A DNA stretch of 64,000 nucleotides. Origin: Hoeflea_A sp965216535 (GTDB lineage: Bacteria; Pseudomonadota; Alphaproteobacteria; Rhizobiales; Rhizobiaceae). Where the stretch lies: positions 4,278,001 to 4,342,000 of the forward strand of contig OZ244175.1 in the NCBI GenBank assembly GCA_965216535.1, in the 5' to 3' direction. Below, one piece after another: positions 62,496 to 64,000 of this stretch. Within the stretch, counting starts at the first letter, position 1. Every line of letters begins with the position of its first letter. The notes under the pieces are model-generated. The model saw only the letters and a program-made list of their open reading frames with translations, had not been told where the DNA came from and made no database searches. Both the position numbers and the translations under genes were made by a program.

Positions 62496-62780
62496 ATGGG
62501 CGCACATGATTCCCCTGACGACGACGAATCGATGGTCTTCATCATCATTGGCCGCGCTGCGAAATACAAAGGCGGCAAGCAGGCCGACCTCCACATCATG
62601 CTTATGGCACCCGACGACGACACCGCGGTTCGCGAAACGCTCAACGCGCTTGCAAGGGAAGGATACGCAGAAGCTGAGCTCGACCAGATTGGTGTCATGG
62701 AGGGAATGCCGGATGAGGAACCACACGCCTCAGCCTATCAAGGAGCGCTTGAAGGCGAAGTCGCCATCGTCATGGTTTAG
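62496..62780 (+). CDS. Small acidic conserved hypothetical protein
   Basis: 94 residues from the ATG at 62496, with GGAGG 5 bases upstream, which favours it over in-frame ATGs at 62478 and 62484. The sequence has an acidic start (DSPDDDES), then a VFIIIGRAAKYKGGKQ strand, a helix DDTAVRETLNALAREGYAEAEL and an acidic end (GALEGEVAIVMV). This alternating pattern suggests a compact alpha/beta fold. I do not recognise a named family. It is divergent from the str operon and may be highly conserved locally, but no function is assigned. A weak hairpin follows its stop. Confidence 0.75.
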   Translation: MGAHDSPDDDESMVFIIIGRAAKYKGGKQADLHIMLMAPDDDTAVRETLNALAREGYAEAELDQIGVMEGMPDEEPHASAYQGALEGEVAIVMV

Positions 62781-62794
62781 GGTTGGGTCAGTGT

Positions 62795-62825
62795 ATCGGC
62801 AAATGTGAATTACTGCCGATCTTTG
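62795..62825 (+). terminator. Weak hairpin after small acidic protein
   Basis: ATCGGCA/TGCCGAT 7-base stem with a 12-base loop, followed only by CTTTG; 14 bases after the stop codon. It could be a weak terminator. Confidence 0.3.
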
Positions 62826-62930
62826 GGCTTGACATCACACAACCCTGCCGCGAAAAGGAGGCCGACGGGCTACTCAGAAAGCAAAGCGATCACGGATGCC
62901 ACACTCGCTGGCGTCATGATCTAAAGAAGA

Positions 62931-64000
62931 ATGTCTGACACAAGCCAGTCGAATACCCTGAATTCATCAAACGCGTGGCCGGTTTTCCGCCTTGGGCAGG
63001 AAATCCTCGTGAACGAGCATACATCATCGCTTCAGAATCGGCCGCAAGTTGTTGCGCTGGCCGACGGACGGATGCTGTTCACTTTTACCACCTGGGACCC
63101 AACCGACGGAGACGATTTCATTGAAGGCGTATCCGGCCGACTCGGGACGGTAAATCAAGACGGATCGCTGAGCTTCGGTGACGAGTTTCGCATCAATCAA
63201 GGAACGTATTCGCACCAGTGGCAGCAGCAGGCGACTCAATTGTCCGATGGCCGACTGCTGTTCACGTATGTCAGTCATGCCCCCGAAGTCGGCGACGATA
63301 GCGTTGGAGGGATCGTTGCAAGGATCGGAACGCTCGAGCCCGACGGAACAGTCTCATTGGACAGCGAAATCCTGGTCAACGAGCACATAATCAACTTTCA
63401 AGATCGGCCTCAGATAACAGAGCTTGATGACGGTCGCATCTTGTTCGTTTTCGACACCACCAGCTTGGCCAACGACGAAGAGTGGAGCGGTGTAGCTGCC
63501 AGAATCGGAATCATTGGAAGCGATGGAACAATCCAGTTTGGCAACGAGTTCCGGGTCAATGAAAACGTTGAGTGGGATCAGGGCGATGCACAAATACTGC
63601 CGTTGGCGGACGGGCGCATACTAGCAACCTACTTCTCGGGTGACGGTTGGGTTGATTCCCGCAACGGCCCGAGCCTCGGTGTTTTCGCGCGAATTGGTTT
63701 CGTTGACGATTCGGTATCCACCTCCTTTGGCGACGAGTTTCAGGTGAACCAGGCAACTACCGACGACCAGGTAGACCCGCAAATCCTGCAACTTGTCGAT
63801 GGCAGAATCCTGTTTTTGTTTGTTTCCAACGACCCATTTATCGGCACTCGCGTTGTGGCTCGTATCGGCACTCCCATGTCTGACGGATCTCTGACACTCG
63901 GAGACGAGATTGACGTCAACGAATATCCAGGTGGAGGACAGGGTCTTCCGCAGGTCATTCAGCTCTCCGATAACCGGGTCCTGTTTACCTACGAGATTAC
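62931..64000 (+). CDS. Large repeat protein, beta-propeller/secreted type (3' partial)
   Basis: The frame is open from an ATG at 62931, directly preceded by an in-frame stop (TAA at 62922-62924), to the right edge; 356 residues are visible and the end is missing. Residues 24-356 are tandem units of about 57-63 residues starting at 24, 85, 146, 206, 269 and 326. Each unit has E-(I/F)-x-V-N-(E/Q) at its start, then PQ-xx-x-L-x-DGR-(I/L)-LF-x-(Y/F) and a VxARIG-xxxxDG-(S/T)-xxFG end. No signal peptide is seen. The pattern resembles WD/FG-GAP-like blade repeats found in large acidic type I-secreted or calcium-binding proteins of marine bacteria. No export domain is visible, so this is inference. 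Confidence 0.8.
   Translation, partial: MSDTSQSNTLNSSNAWPVFRLGQEILVNEHTSSLQNRPQVVALADGRMLFTFTTWDPTDGDDFIEGVSGRLGTVNQDGSLSFGDEFRINQGTYSHQWQQQATQLSDGRLLFTYVSHAPEVGDDSVGGIVARIGTLEPDGTVSLDSEILVNEHIINFQDRPQITELDDGRILFVFDTTSLANDEEWSGVAARIGIIGSDGTIQFGNEFRVNENVEWDQGDAQILPLADGRILATYFSGDGWVDSRNGPSLGVFARIGFVDDSVSTSFGDEFQVNQATTDDQVDPQILQLVDGRILFLFVSNDPFIGTRVVARIGTPMSDGSLTLGDEIDVNEYPGGGQGLPQVIQLSDNRVLFTYEI
63000..64000 (+). repeat. Tandem protein-coding repeats, about 60 codons each
   Basis: Six divergent units (the last incomplete) encoded within the edge gene, with starts near 63000, 63183, 63366, 63546, 63735 and 63906. Conserved DGR and RIG cores recur in each complete unit. The units differ clearly in DNA sequence, so the duplication is not recent. 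Confidence 0.8.

Noticed and set aside
63000..64000. CRISPR-like or satellite repeat at the right edge
   Set aside because: The repeat is at the protein level with divergent DNA and no constant spacer pattern.

Overview
The window looks like chromosome of an alphaproteobacterium, most likely a Rhizobiales member (inference). The main evidence is one minus-strand block carrying rpsL-rpsG-fusA-tuf, then the S10, spc and alpha ribosomal operons, with adk between secY and rpsM. An ATP12-family F1-ATPase chaperone, a four-cysteine adenylate kinase, Liv-type transporters beside acyl-CoA genes and moderately high GC agree with this. No rRNA, tRNA, CRISPR array, prophage or insertion sequence was seen. 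Genes are densely packed, with many 4-base ATGA overlaps.

Layout. 1-4714 (+): four glycosyltransferases in one operon, the first cut by the left edge. 4720-10714 (-): a peptide-type ABC importer (double ATPase, binding protein, two permeases). 10803-12433 (-): a histidine phosphatase and a UDP-sugar epimerase, divergent from 12592-13926 (+), UDP-glucose 6-dehydrogenase. Together with the glycosyltransferases this looks like a surface-polysaccharide neighbourhood using uronic acids.

13939-31624 is the most interesting region. A minus-strand short-chain dehydrogenase-type gene carries the two diagnostic motifs of halohydrin dehalogenases (T-X4-F-X-G and S-X12-Y-X3-R). It is divergent from a TetR regulator, with a palindrome between them. 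Downstream of the regulator on the plus strand lie an acyl-CoA dehydrogenase, two MDR-type reductases, LivHMGF, an acyl-CoA ligase, a LivK-type binding protein, a FadB-type bifunctional enzyme, a thiolase, a PimC/PimD-like acyl-CoA dehydrogenase pair and a thioesterase. This reads as import, CoA activation and beta-oxidation of an unknown carboxylic acid, with a possible haloalcohol or epoxide step.

31803-43142 holds housekeeping and small accessory units: a DUF4864 protein; a crcB-rluC-HAD-ATP12 run; a PanE-like reductase; rarA-degP; a methyltransferase/ABM monooxygenase/AraC unit; and a LysR gene divergent from an Old Yellow Enzyme. 43171-62063 is the ribosomal block, with a bidirectional terminator at its end, a strong terminator after tuf, a likely terminator/promoter junction after adk, and a structured leader upstream of rpsL. 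62496-64000 (+) holds a small conserved acidic protein and the start of a large secreted-type repeat protein that runs off the right edge.
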